Assembly: GCF_900184245.1 (NCBI RefSeq)
Contig: NZ_FXXB01000007.1
Location: forward strand, 62,001-126,000
DNA from: Brachybacterium massiliense
GTDB taxonomy: Bacteria > Actinomycetota > Actinomycetes > Actinomycetales > Dermabacteraceae
DNA length: 64,000 bases
Direction of reading: 5' to 3'
The translations under genes were made by a program, and so were the position numbers. A model generated the notes under the pieces. It searched no databases. It was not told where the DNA came from and saw only the letters and a program-made list of their open reading frames with translations. Shown piece after piece: positions 45,659 to 54,276 of the stretch; position 1 is the first letter of the stretch, and every line of letters starts with the position of its first letter.

Positions 45659-45695
45659 GAGCAGTGAGCAGGTGAACAGGTGAACTGGTGAGCAG
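45657..45695. repeat. 8-bp tandem repeat GTGARCAG
   Basis: After a truncated GTGAGCA come GTGAGCAG, GTGAACAG, GTGAACTG and GTGAGCAG head to tail, immediately after the second 49-bp repeat. Confidence 0.75.
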
Positions 45696-45736
45696 TCGCA
45701 CGAGCCAGCCCGACCACGCACCTGGCTCCGTCCGTC

Positions 45737-46849
45737 TCAGGTGACGATCCTGCCTCCGAGCACCACGTGGTCGAGCTCCCTCAGGGCGGTGTGATCCCGG
45801 CGCGGGTCGCGTGGGAGCACGAGCAGGTCCGCCGGGGCGCCGTCCTCGAGCCCGGGCACGTCCAGGAAGCGGCGGGGCGCCCATGCGGCGGCATCGAGGA
45901 TCGCGCTGGCATCGAGCCCCGCTCTGGCGAGCTCATCCAGCTCGTCGTGGATGATCCCGTGGCCGAGCACTCCCCCGGCATCGGTGCCCACCAGCAGCTG
46001 CACCCCGGCATCGTGCGCATCGCGGGTGCGGTCGTAGCGGGCAGCGTGCAGTCGCCGCATGTGCGCGGCATAGTCGGGGAACTTCCTCTCCCCCTGGCGC
46101 GCATAGGACTCGAACTCGCCGACGTTCACGAGTGTGGTCACCACCGGGATCTTCGCCTCCGCGGTACGGGCGATCGTCTCGTGAGTGAGTCCGGTGGCGT
46201 GCTCGAGGCAGTCGAAGCCTGCGTCCAGCACGAGCGGGAGGGTGTCCTCGTCGAAGGTGTGGGTGGTGATCCGAGCGCCCGCCCCGTGCGCGGCTCGGGC
46301 GGCGGCATGGAAGTCCTCGGCGTCCCAGCAGGGGGTCAGGTCTCCGGCTGCACGGTCGATCCAGTCCCCCACCAGCTTCACCCATCCGTCGGCGCGCCCC
46401 GCCTCCCGGGCGACGGCGGCCGGGAGGTCCTCCGGCTCGACCTCGTCGGCGTATCCGATCAGGTAGCGGCGTGTCCTCGCCAGGTGGCGTCCGCATCGGA
46501 TCAGGCGCGGCAGATCATCCTGCTGCTGCAGGGGCGAGGTGTCGATGATCGAACCGGCGTCGCGGATGAGCAGCACGCCCGTGTCGCGGTCGGTGAGCGC
46601 CTGCTGCCGAGCAGCCTCGAGCGTGGCCCCTCCGCCGCCGTCACCGATCCCGAGATGGCAGTGCAGGTCCGCGAGGCCGGGCACCACATATCCGTCGACT
46701 TCGAGCACCTCGCTGCCGGCGGGCAGCTCCGGACGCTCGTGGCGGATCCTTCCCTCCACCACCCAGGCTTCGAGGAGCTCGTGCTCGGGTCCCAGCAGCA
46801 CAGGGCCTCGCAGGTGCAGGATCGGGAACTCGCTCATGGAGGTGCGCAT
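45737..46849 (-). CDS. amidohydrolase family metal-dependent hydrolase
   Basis: 370 residues from the ATG of MRTSMSEFPILHLRG, supported by a TACCCT box 7 nt upstream; the ATG at 46837 is an alternative. The TIM-barrel amidohydrolase motifs are HxH as LADLHCHLGIGD, a Lys in GWVKLVGDWI, His in ITTHTFDEDT and CLEHATGL, and the metal Asp in VGTDAGG. A composite beta-sandwich formed by both ends is typical (DGYVVPGL and VVLGGRIVT). The substrate is unknown; imidazolonepropionase/prolidase-like relatives hydrolyse cyclic amides or dipeptides. Confidence 0.88.
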   Translation of the reverse strand: MRTSMSEFPILHLRGPVLLGPEHELLEAWVVEGRIRHERPELPAGSEVLEVDGYVVPGLADLHCHLGIGDGGGGATLEAARQQALTDRDTGVLLIRDAGSIIDTSPLQQQDDLPRLIRCGRHLARTRRYLIGYADEVEPEDLPAAVAREAGRADGWVKLVGDWIDRAAGDLTPCWDAEDFHAAARAAHGAGARITTHTFDEDTLPLVLDAGFDCLEHATGLTHETIARTAEAKIPVVTTLVNVGEFESYARQGERKFPDYAAHMRRLHAARYDRTRDAHDAGVQLLVGTDAGGVLGHGIIHDELDELARAGLDASAILDAAAWAPRRFLDVPGLEDGAPADLLVLPRDPRRDHTALRELDHVVLGGRIVT

Positions 46850-46856
46850 GGCCCCG

Positions 46857-46862
46857 AGGGTA
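46857..46862 (-). promoter_or_regulatory. -10-like TACCCT before the amidohydrolase start
   Basis: On the minus strand TACCCT is followed by CGGGGCC and ATG, a 7-nt spacing expected for a leaderless transcript. Confidence 0.45.
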
Positions 46863-46953
46863 GTAGAGCGCGTCGACGGCACTGAGCACGGGATGGTTCA
46901 GCGCCTGCTCCGGATGGTCAGCGGCCGCCCGGCGGATCAGCGGCCGAGGAGCT

Positions 46954-48543
46954 TCAGCGGCCGCCGAGGAGCTTCTGCATCTCCGGCGGGAGCTGATTGG
47001 GGTCGAAGTCCGCGAGGTCCGGCTGACCGGCCTGCTGCGCACCGCCGCCGAACGCCGACCCTCCGGTGCCGCCGCCGGCAGCCGCCTTCTTCGCGGCCTC
47101 GGCCTGCTCGCGTGCGGCCTTGGCGGGGTTCTTGGACTTGGACTTCTTGACCTGCTTCTGCGGCGCCTGGCGGCCGCGGGACTTCTTGCCCATGCCCATG
47201 CCGGGCCCGCCCGGCATCCCGGGCATGCCGCCACCGGCCATGCCCTTGCCCATGGTCTTCATCATCTGCTGCGCCTGCTTGAAGCGCTCGAGCAGCTGAT
47301 TGATCTGCTGGACGGTGGTGCCGGAGCCACGGGCGATGCGGTTGCGGCGCGAGCCGTTGATGATCTTGGGGTTGCTGCGCTCCTCGGGCGTCATCGAGCG
47401 GATGATCGCCTCGACCTTCCCGATCTCGGACTCGTCGAAGTTGTCGAGCGCCTCGCGGTACTGCCCCATGTTCGGCAGCATGCCGAGCATCTTCTTGATG
47501 CTGCCCATGTTCTTGAGCTGCTGCATCTGGCCCAGGAAGTCGTCGAGGGTGAAGTCCTCGCCGGAGGCCAGCTTCGCGGCGGCCTTCTCGGCCTCCTCCT
47601 GGTCGAAGGCCTTCTCCGCCTGCTCGATCAGGGTGAGCACGTCGCCCATGTCGAGGATGCGATTGGCCATGCGGTCCGGGTGGAAGCGCTCGAACTCGTC
47701 GAGGCTCTCGCCGGTGGAGGCGAACAGGATCGGGCGCTGGGTGACGCCGGTGATCGAGAGGGCGGCACCGCCGCGGGCATCGCCGTCGAGCTTGGAGAGC
47801 ACCACGCCGGTGAAGCCCACGCCGTCGCGGAACGCCTCAGCCACGCGGGCGGCGTCCTGACCGATCATCGCGTCGACCACGAACAGGGTCTCGTCGGGGT
47901 TGACGGCGTCGCGGATATTCCGCGCCTGCTCCATCATCTCCTCGTCGATGCCGAGGCGACCGGCGGTGTCGACGATGACCACGTCATGCTGCTGGAACTG
48001 GGCGGTGGAGACGCCGTTCATCGCCACCAGCACGGGGTCGCCCACGCCGTTGCCGGGCTCGGGGGCGAACACCGGCACGCCGGCGCGCTCGCCCACGATC
48101 TGGAGCTGGTTGACGGCGTTGGGGCGCTGGAGGTCGGCGGCGACCAGCAGCGGGGTGTGCCCCTCGGACTTCATCCACTTGGCGAGCTTGCCGGCCAACG
48201 TCGTCTTGCCGGCGCCCTGGAGGCCGGCGAGCATGATGACCGTGGGCGGGTTCTTGGCGAAGTGGAGCTCGCCGGTCGCACCGCCGAGCACCTCGACCAG
48301 CTCGTCGTTGACGATCTTGACGACCTGCTGGGCGGGATTGAGGGCCTTGGAGACCTCTTCGCCCAGGGCGCGCTCGCGGACCCGGCCGGTGAACTCGCGC
48401 ACGACGGAGACGGCGACGTCGGCATCGAGGAGGGCACGGCGGATCTCGCGGATCGTCTTGTCGACGTCCGCCTCGGACAGGCGGCCGTGGCCGCGCAGAC
48501 CCTTCAGCGACGCTGTGATGCGATCGGAGAGGTTGTTGAACAC
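46954..48543 (-). CDS. ffh: signal recognition particle protein Ffh
   Basis: SRP54 homologue that targets nascent membrane proteins. The start is the GTG of VFNNLSDRITASLKGLRG with AAGGGGA upstream; 529 residues. N domain, then G domain with GLQGAGKTTLAGKLA, DTAGRLG and SKLDGDARGG, then the Met-rich M domain (GMLPNMGQYREAL, MTPEERSNPKIINGSRRNRIARGSG). The C-terminal 100 residues are Gly/Met- and Lys-rich. The receptor FtsY is also in the window. Confidence 0.97.
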   Translation of the reverse strand: MFNNLSDRITASLKGLRGHGRLSEADVDKTIREIRRALLDADVAVSVVREFTGRVRERALGEEVSKALNPAQQVVKIVNDELVEVLGGATGELHFAKNPPTVIMLAGLQGAGKTTLAGKLAKWMKSEGHTPLLVAADLQRPNAVNQLQIVGERAGVPVFAPEPGNGVGDPVLVAMNGVSTAQFQQHDVVIVDTAGRLGIDEEMMEQARNIRDAVNPDETLFVVDAMIGQDAARVAEAFRDGVGFTGVVLSKLDGDARGGAALSITGVTQRPILFASTGESLDEFERFHPDRMANRILDMGDVLTLIEQAEKAFDQEEAEKAAAKLASGEDFTLDDFLGQMQQLKNMGSIKKMLGMLPNMGQYREALDNFDESEIGKVEAIIRSMTPEERSNPKIINGSRRNRIARGSGTTVQQINQLLERFKQAQQMMKTMGKGMAGGGMPGMPGGPGMGMGKKSRGRQAPQKQVKKSKSKNPAKAAREQAEAAKKAAAGGGTGGSAFGGGAQQAGQPDLADFDPNQLPPEMQKLLGGR

Positions 48544-48629
48544 GAAGCGCTTCCCCTTGGTCGGTCGGACTGCACCAGTGTAGAGGCTGGGCCGCGCACT
48601 CCCGAGCCCGCCCCCGGCGCACGGTGAGC

Positions 48630-48635
48630 TAACCT
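48630..48635 (+). promoter_or_regulatory. -10-like TAACCT before the LysR gene
   Basis: TAACCT, then GCACCG, then ATG. A 6-nt spacing suggests a leaderless mRNA. Confidence 0.45.
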
Positions 48636-48641
48636 GCACCG

Positions 48642-49595
48642 ATGGCACACGGGGGCGTCGGGACGGCGCACGGGATCACACTGCAGCAGCTGCGCTACTT
48701 CGTCGAGGTCGCCGCGGAGGGGTCGATCACCGCGGCGGCGGACCTGCTCCAGGTGTCCCAGCCGACGATGTCCGCGGCGATGAAGGACCTCGAACGCCGG
48801 GTGGGGCGCGTCCTGCTGCGCCGCTCCGTGCGCGGCGCGGCCCTCACCGAGGACGGCATCGAGTTCCTCGGCTACGCCCGTCAGGTGGTCGAGCAGGCCG
48901 AGCTGCTCGAGCACCGCTATCTGGGACGCCCACCGGCCCGCCGCCTGCTGGCGGTCTCCGCGCAGCACTACTCCTTCGTGGTCGAGGCGTTCGTGCGGAT
49001 GGTGAAGGCCTCGAAGGTGGCGGAGTATGCGTTCACGCTGCGCGAGACCCGCACCGCGGAGATCATCGAGGACGTGCGGACGCTGCGCAGCGAGCTCGGC
49101 GTCCTCTACCGCAGCGACTTCAACCGCAATGTCATCGACAAGCTGCTGCGCGACTCCGAGCTCGTCTTCACGCCGCTGTTCCTGGCGAGCCCGCACATCT
49201 TCGTCGCCCGCACGAACCCGCTGGCCTCGCGCCGACGGGTCACCCTCGAGGACCTCGAGGGCCTGCCCCGGCTCACCTTCGACCAGGGGACCGACAACTC
49301 CTTCTACTTCGCTGAGGAGATCCTCTCCACGCGCTCGGCCGCGCAGGACATCCGGGTCAGCGATCGGGCCACGATCTTCAACCTGATGATCGGGCTGGAC
49401 GGCTACACGATCTCCACCGGCATCGTCTCCGACGACCTGGACCCGTCCATCGTGGCCGTGCCGCTCGAGGTGGACGAGCGCATCGAGATCGGCTGGATCG
49501 GGCATGCCTCCGCGCCGCTGACCGGTCAGGCGGAGCGGTTCGTCGCCGAGATGCGCGAGGTGGTCTCGAGCTTCGGCGTCGAGCCACTGTCGTAG
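48642..49595 (+). CDS. LysR family transcriptional regulator next to the mesX-mesD pair
   Basis: 317 residues. The N-terminal winged helix reads LQQLRYFVEVAAEGSITAAADLLQVSQPTMSAAMKDLERRVG (about residues 15-56), a textbook LysR domain. A periplasmic-binding-like effector domain follows (about 95-300). The gene is divergent from ffh and transcribed in the same direction as the methionine-synthase pair, with 179 bp between. That gap contains a T-N11-A dyad. By context it probably controls the pair in response to a sulfur-amino-acid signal; this is inference. Confidence 0.88.
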   Translation: MAHGGVGTAHGITLQQLRYFVEVAAEGSITAAADLLQVSQPTMSAAMKDLERRVGRVLLRRSVRGAALTEDGIEFLGYARQVVEQAELLEHRYLGRPPARRLLAVSAQHYSFVVEAFVRMVKASKVAEYAFTLRETRTAEIIEDVRTLRSELGVLYRSDFNRNVIDKLLRDSELVFTPLFLASPHIFVARTNPLASRRRVTLEDLEGLPRLTFDQGTDNSFYFAEEILSTRSAAQDIRVSDRATIFNLMIGLDGYTISTGIVSDDLDPSIVAVPLEVDERIEIGWIGHASAPLTGQAERFVAEMREVVSSFGVEPLS

Positions 49596-49681
49596 CGGCT
49601 GCTCCACCGCCGCCGGAGCCCCTGCGATCGGGGCCGTCCCCGCCATGACGATCGCCCCGACGTCAGGACCGATCCGCCACC

Positions 49682-49696
49682 ATAGGCAGTACCTAT
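49682..49696. promoter_or_regulatory. LysR-type T-N11-A dyad upstream of mesX
   Basis: ATAGG-CAGTA-CCTAT is a perfect 5-bp dyad fitting the T-N11-A rule of LysR boxes (T at 49683, A at 49695). It lies about 80 bp before the mesX start. A possible -10 (GACTAT, 49722-49727) would put it near -45, in the usual recognition-site range. Confidence 0.55.
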
Positions 49697-49774
49697 GAAG
49701 AGCACCTAAGTGTCGTGATGGGACTATGGCGGGTGGTCCTGCGTACGCTCGCCCCCACCACGACGACCGGGGGC

Positions 49775-50776
49775 ATGATGACGACCGACTTCTCCTTCAG
49801 CATCCGCACGACCCGCTTCGACGAGGACTACGTCCCCTCGAGCGGCTCGCGGATCACCACGAACTTCGCCAACCTCGCCCGCGGGGAGCATCGCCGCGAG
49901 AACCTCCGCCGCGCCCTGCGCATGATCGACAAGCGCGCGAACGAGCTCGCGGGCGGCGGGGACCGCTACGCCGTGGAGCTCGACATCGTCTCGGCGGACC
50001 TGCACCTGGGCGAAGGAGCGGAACCCGCCGACGGCGGTGCGGGGCTCCCGCTGATCGAGATGCTCGACGTGCGGATCCTGGACCGCGAGACCGGCGAGCA
50101 CCTGCCGGGGATCACCGGGAACAACTTCTCCTCCTACGTGCGGGACCACGACTTCAGCGTGCGCCTGCCCGCCCATCAGCAGGCCGCGGACAACGCGGGA
50201 TCCGGCGGCGGCGTGCCGGAGGACTTCGGCGTGCTGCACGGCAGGCTCTTCCGCCGTTTCCTCTCCTCGGACGCCTATCGCGAGCGCTTCGCCGGCCCGC
50301 CCGTGGTCTGCATCAGCGTCTCCACCAGCCGGACTTATCGCCGCATCGGCGCGCCGCATCCGGTGCTCGGCGACGAGTACGAGGCCGACGGTTCCTCCCT
50401 CACCGATCTCTACTTCGCCCGGATGGGGCTGCAGGTGCGGTGCTTCAAGCCCCGCGGCGCCGTCGCCCCGCTGGCGTTCTACTTCGAGGGCGATCTGCTC
50501 GCCGATCACTCCGACCTGGCGCTCATCGGCACGATCGCCACGATGGAGACCTTCCAGCGGATCTATCGCCCCGAGATCTACAACGCCCGCAAGAGCGCCG
50601 GGGAGGTGTACCGGCCGAGCCTGGGCAGCACCGACCACGCGGACACGGGGATCGTGTACGACCGCGAGGAACGCAGCCGTCTCGGTATGACCCAGGGCAG
50701 GTTCATCCAGGAGCGGCTGATCGCGCCGCACCAGGAGCACCTCGAGCAGTGGCTGGCCGAGGAGGTCGTCCGATGA
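49775..50776 (+). CDS. mesX: DUF1852 protein, putative MesX partner of methionine synthase MesD
   Basis: Start at the double ATG (MMTTDFSFSIRTTRFDEDYVP, 333 residues), because the earlier GTG/ATG gives a non-conserved leader. The DUF1852 pattern is strong throughout: RITTNFANLARGEHRRENL, GNNFSSYVRDHDFSV, SVSTSRTYRRIGAPHPVLGDEYEADG, RPEIYNARKSAG and IVYDREERSRL. In a 2021 study of folate-independent methionine synthases (Price and colleagues), DUF1852 proteins were named MesX and shown to be needed for MesD activity in aerobic bacteria. The mechanism is not established. The stop overlaps the next ATG. Confidence 0.9.
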   Translation: MMTTDFSFSIRTTRFDEDYVPSSGSRITTNFANLARGEHRRENLRRALRMIDKRANELAGGGDRYAVELDIVSADLHLGEGAEPADGGAGLPLIEMLDVRILDRETGEHLPGITGNNFSSYVRDHDFSVRLPAHQQAADNAGSGGGVPEDFGVLHGRLFRRFLSSDAYRERFAGPPVVCISVSTSRTYRRIGAPHPVLGDEYEADGSSLTDLYFARMGLQVRCFKPRGAVAPLAFYFEGDLLADHSDLALIGTIATMETFQRIYRPEIYNARKSAGEVYRPSLGSTDHADTGIVYDREERSRLGMTQGRFIQERLIAPHQEHLEQWLAEEVVR

Positions 50777-51804
50777 GCACCCTCCTTCCCACCTCGATCG
50801 TCGGCAGCCTCCCCAAGCCCTCGTGGCTCTCCGAGCCCGAGACGCTCTGGTCCCCCTGGCGCCTCGAGGGCGCGGAGCTGGACGAGGGCAGGCGCGATGC
50901 GCTGCACCTCGCCGCGTCCGAGCAGACCGTCGCCGGCCTCGACGTGATCAGCGACGGGGAGCAGACCCGCCAGCACTTCGTCACCACCTTCATCGAGCAT
51001 CTCAGCGGCGTCGACTTCGCACGTCGCGAGACCGTACGCATCCGCGACCGCTACGACGCGAGCGTCCCGACGGTCGTCGGGCCCGTGCGCCGTGAACGAC
51101 CCGTCTTCGTCGACGACGCGGCCTCCCTCCGCACGCGGACGGACAAGCCCCTCAAGTGGGCGCTGCCCGGCCCGATGACCATGATCGACACGCTGTACGA
51201 CGCGCACTACGGCAGCCGGGAGGAGCTCGCCCGCGAGTTCGCGGCCCTCCTCAACCAGGAGGCGCGGGAGCTGGAGGCGGCGGGCGTGGACATCATCCAG
51301 TTCGATGAGCCCGCCTTCAACGTCTTCTTCGACGACGTCCGCGACTGGGGCGTGGAGGTCCTCGAGCGGGCGGCCGAGGGGCTGCGCGCCGAGACCGTCG
51401 TGCACATCTGCTACGGCTACGGCATCAAGGCCAACACCGACTGGAAGGCGAGCCTGGGCACGGAGTGGCGCCAGTACGAGGAGACCTTCCCGCTGCTGCG
51501 GGACTCGGTGATCGACACGGTCTCCCTCGAGAGCCGCGGCTCGCACGTCCCGATGGAGCTCGTCGAGCTGCTGCGCGGCAAGAAGGTGATGCTCGGCGCG
51601 ATCGACGTCGCCGACCCGCGGGTCGAGACCCCCGGGGAGGTCGCCGACACCCTCCGCCGGGCCCTCGCCTTCGTGGACGCGGACCGGCTCTGCCCGAGCA
51701 CGAACTGCGGCATGGCGCCGCTGTCCCGCACCGTCGCGCAGGGCAAGATGCGGGCGCTCGCCGCGGGGACGGCGCTGCTGCGCGCCGAGCTCGCGGGGAG
51801 CTGA
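50773..51804 (+). CDS. mesD: core-MetE-type methionine synthase, putative MesD
   Basis: 343 residues, corresponding only to the C-terminal catalytic barrel of MetE, without the N-terminal folate-binding half. Zinc ligands expected from MetE are present: His211 and Cys213 in VVHICYGYG, Glu253 in SLESRG and Cys312 in STNCGM. FDEPAF (Asp179) forms the substrate site, and the N-terminal LPTSIVGSLPKPSWL is the MetE-like opening. Lack of the folate half and fusion-like coupling (ATGA) to DUF1852 indicate the MesD family, which methylates homocysteine from a non-folate donor that remains unidentified. Confidence 0.9.
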   Translation: MSTLLPTSIVGSLPKPSWLSEPETLWSPWRLEGAELDEGRRDALHLAASEQTVAGLDVISDGEQTRQHFVTTFIEHLSGVDFARRETVRIRDRYDASVPTVVGPVRRERPVFVDDAASLRTRTDKPLKWALPGPMTMIDTLYDAHYGSREELAREFAALLNQEARELEAAGVDIIQFDEPAFNVFFDDVRDWGVEVLERAAEGLRAETVVHICYGYGIKANTDWKASLGTEWRQYEETFPLLRDSVIDTVSLESRGSHVPMELVELLRGKKVMLGAIDVADPRVETPGEVADTLRRALAFVDADRLCPSTNCGMAPLSRTVAQGKMRALAAGTALLRAELAGS

Positions 51805-51873
51805 GCACGCGCCGCCGCGGGGCGGGCGGAGGGGACCCGGCCCGGCGAAGGATGCCCACCCCGCGCCGCGCCT

Positions 51874-51904
51874 GAGCCTGCGCGGCGGCCGAGCCTGCGC
51901 GGCG
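51874..51904. other. repeat and hairpin region between convergent mesD and glnD
   Basis: GAGCCTGCGCGGCG occurs at 51874-51887 and 51891-51904. Neighbouring CCGCGC/GCGCGG arms can pair. It is plausibly the shared transcription end of the two converging operons. Confidence 0.4.
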
Positions 51905-51921
51905 ACGCCGAGCCGGCCGGC

Positions 51922-54276
51922 TCAGCTCGAGGCGGCGTCCATCAGGGCCGCGACGATCCGGCCGACGGTCGGCGCGTCCAGGGCGCGGCCGTGCTGATCG
52001 GTCAGGTACAGCACGTTTACCGCGCGCCGGCCGAGGGTCATAACGTGGGCGCTGCGCACCCGCAGCCCGTGGACGGTGATCGTCTCGGCGACGTCGGCCA
52101 GGAGGCTGGGACGGTTGCGGGCGTTGACCTGCACGACGCTCGCCTCGCGCGAGGCGCCGGGCAGGAGCGTCACCACCGGGGCGTCCTCGGTGGTCCGCAG
52201 CGGCGGGGCCGGCGGGAGCTCGAGCACCCGGGCATCGGCCCGGTCCCGGTGCGCCAGCTCCCGGTCCAGAGCCGAGCGCATCACGGAGGGGTGCGGGAGG
52301 TCGGCCTGGGTGCCGGTGACCCACCAGGTGTTCACGGCGATCCCGTCCTGGGTGCTGACCACGGCGCTGTGCACGTCCAGGCGCAGCCGCACCAGCACCC
52401 GCGCCATCGCCGCGAAAACCCCGGCGCCGTCGGGGGCGCCGAGGCAGAGCTGCGCGATCGGCTCGTCGTCCAGCGGGGCGGGGTAGATGACCTGGGCGCT
52501 GTCGCTGCGGCGCACCGCGGCGAGCACCGCCTCCTGGGCGGAGCGCTGCGGGGCCAGCCGGGTGCGGGGCGCGGTCTCGGTGCCGCGCAGCGCGTCGCGC
52601 CCGAGGTCGGTGAGGTGGTCGACGAGGTCGGCGCGCCAGGTGGACCAGGCCGAGGGGCCGGCGGCGATCGCGTCGGCCTCTGTCAGGGCCCGCAGCAGCT
52701 CGAGGGTGTCGAGGTCCTCGTCCACCGCTCGCAGCAGCTCCCGCAGGGTCGAGGGGTCGGCGAGGTCACGGCCGGTCGCGAGGCCCACCAAGGTCAGGTG
52801 CTCGCGCACGAGGGTCGCGATCGTGCGGGCATCGGCCCTGTCGAAGCCGAGGTGCCGGGCCGCGGTCTCGGCGAGCGGCGCGCCCTCGGCGGCGTGGTCC
52901 CGCGCCCCGGGGCGCTTGCCGAGGTCGTGCAGCAGGGCGGTGACCAGGAGCAGGTCGGGTCGGCTGACGCGGGACAGGAAGCGCTGCGCCTCGAGCACGG
53001 TCTCGATCTGGTGGCGGTCCACGGTGAAGCGGTGCACGGCCGAGCGCTGGGGCCGGTTGCGGATCACGGTCCAGCCCGGCACCCAGCGGGAGAACACGCC
53101 CTTGACGTCAAGGGCCTCATAGGCGTCGGCGAGGTGCTCCCCGGCGAGGGCGTCGACGAGCACGTCGCGCTGGGCGGGCAGCAAGGGCGCCACGGGCTCC
53201 TGCGCCATGCGGGCTAGGGTCGCCTCGGCCAGCGGGAGCCCCGTGGTCGCGGCGTGCCGCACCGCGGCCACATCCCGCAGCAGGTCCCGGGAGGACGGGT
53301 CGACGGACACCTCCCCGGCCTGGACGATCACGCCGTGCCCGAGGCGCTCGAGGGCGGGGCGTCGCGCGGTGCCGACGCCACGGGTGGCGCTGCCGCCGGG
53401 AGCGATCGCGGCCTCCGCGGCGCGCACCGCGCGGTGCAGCTCCCAGGTCACGGCCCGGGCGGCGTCGGCGAGGACGGCGTGGTGGTCATCGGCGGTGGAG
53501 TGCCCGGTGAGCGCCGCGACCGCGTCCTGGTCGGCGCGGCCCAGACGCGTGCCCGAGGCGCCGGTGACGGCCTGCAGAGCGTCGCGCGCGTCCCGCAGGG
53601 TGCGCGAGGCGGCGTCGACGACCTCGTGGTCGTGGTCGGCCAGCCAGCTCTCGGCGAGCGCCCGGATCACGGTGATGTCGCGCAGCCCGCCGCGGTCGGA
53701 CTTGAGGTTCGGCTCGGTGGCGTGGGCGAGGGAGCCGTAGCGCCGGTCGCGGCCCCTGGCGAGGTCGACGACCTCCCCGACCCGTCGGCGCGCCTCGCGC
53801 CGCCATCGGGCGCGGACCCGGGCGGCGGTGTCCTCGACGAGCTGCGCGTCCCCCGCGATGTGCCGCAGGTCCAGCAGCGCGATCGCGGTGCGCAGGTCGG
53901 TGGCGGCGACCTGCTCGCACTCCTCGGGGCTGCGCATCGAGTGGTCCAGGGAGGTGCCGGAGTCCCAGATCGGGTACCACAGCGCTCCGGCGAGCGCGGC
54001 GGCTTGCTCGGAGCCCACCCGGGCAGGGTCCACGAGCAGCACCAGGTCGAGGTCGCTGGCGGGGCCGAGGGAGCGGCGGCCCAGGGAGCCGATCGCGGCG
54101 AGCGCCGCGCCGCCGTCCCCGGGCACGGCCTCGCCGGCCCGCTCCCACAGGGTGCGCAGCCAGTCGTCGACGAGGTCGGACTGGGCGAGCCTGCGGGAGG
54201 GGCCGGCGGAGGGGTCCGCGAAGCCCTCGTGGAGCACCTGGGTGATCCGGCGGGAGGAGAGCTCCTCAGAGGGCAT
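51922..54276 (-). CDS. glnD: [protein-PII] uridylyl/adenylyltransferase GlnD
   Basis: Modifies and demodifies the PII protein in response to nitrogen status (adenylylation in characterised actinobacteria). 784 residues. Start is the ATG of MPSEELSSRRITQVLHEG, overlapping glnB by 11 bp. Nucleotidyltransferase domain with GSLGRRSLGPASDLDLVLL (about 60-80). PII-interacting helical domain. HD domain with LLVTALLHDLGKRPGARDH. Two C-terminal ACT domains sense glutamine (about 610-680 and 710-784). Third gene of amtB-glnB-glnD. Confidence 0.95.
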   Translation of the reverse strand: MPSEELSSRRITQVLHEGFADPSAGPSRRLAQSDLVDDWLRTLWERAGEAVPGDGGAALAAIGSLGRRSLGPASDLDLVLLVDPARVGSEQAAALAGALWYPIWDSGTSLDHSMRSPEECEQVAATDLRTAIALLDLRHIAGDAQLVEDTAARVRARWRREARRRVGEVVDLARGRDRRYGSLAHATEPNLKSDRGGLRDITVIRALAESWLADHDHEVVDAASRTLRDARDALQAVTGASGTRLGRADQDAVAALTGHSTADDHHAVLADAARAVTWELHRAVRAAEAAIAPGGSATRGVGTARRPALERLGHGVIVQAGEVSVDPSSRDLLRDVAAVRHAATTGLPLAEATLARMAQEPVAPLLPAQRDVLVDALAGEHLADAYEALDVKGVFSRWVPGWTVIRNRPQRSAVHRFTVDRHQIETVLEAQRFLSRVSRPDLLLVTALLHDLGKRPGARDHAAEGAPLAETAARHLGFDRADARTIATLVREHLTLVGLATGRDLADPSTLRELLRAVDEDLDTLELLRALTEADAIAAGPSAWSTWRADLVDHLTDLGRDALRGTETAPRTRLAPQRSAQEAVLAAVRRSDSAQVIYPAPLDDEPIAQLCLGAPDGAGVFAAMARVLVRLRLDVHSAVVSTQDGIAVNTWWVTGTQADLPHPSVMRSALDRELAHRDRADARVLELPPAPPLRTTEDAPVVTLLPGASREASVVQVNARNRPSLLADVAETITVHGLRVRSAHVMTLGRRAVNVLYLTDQHGRALDAPTVGRIVAALMDAASS

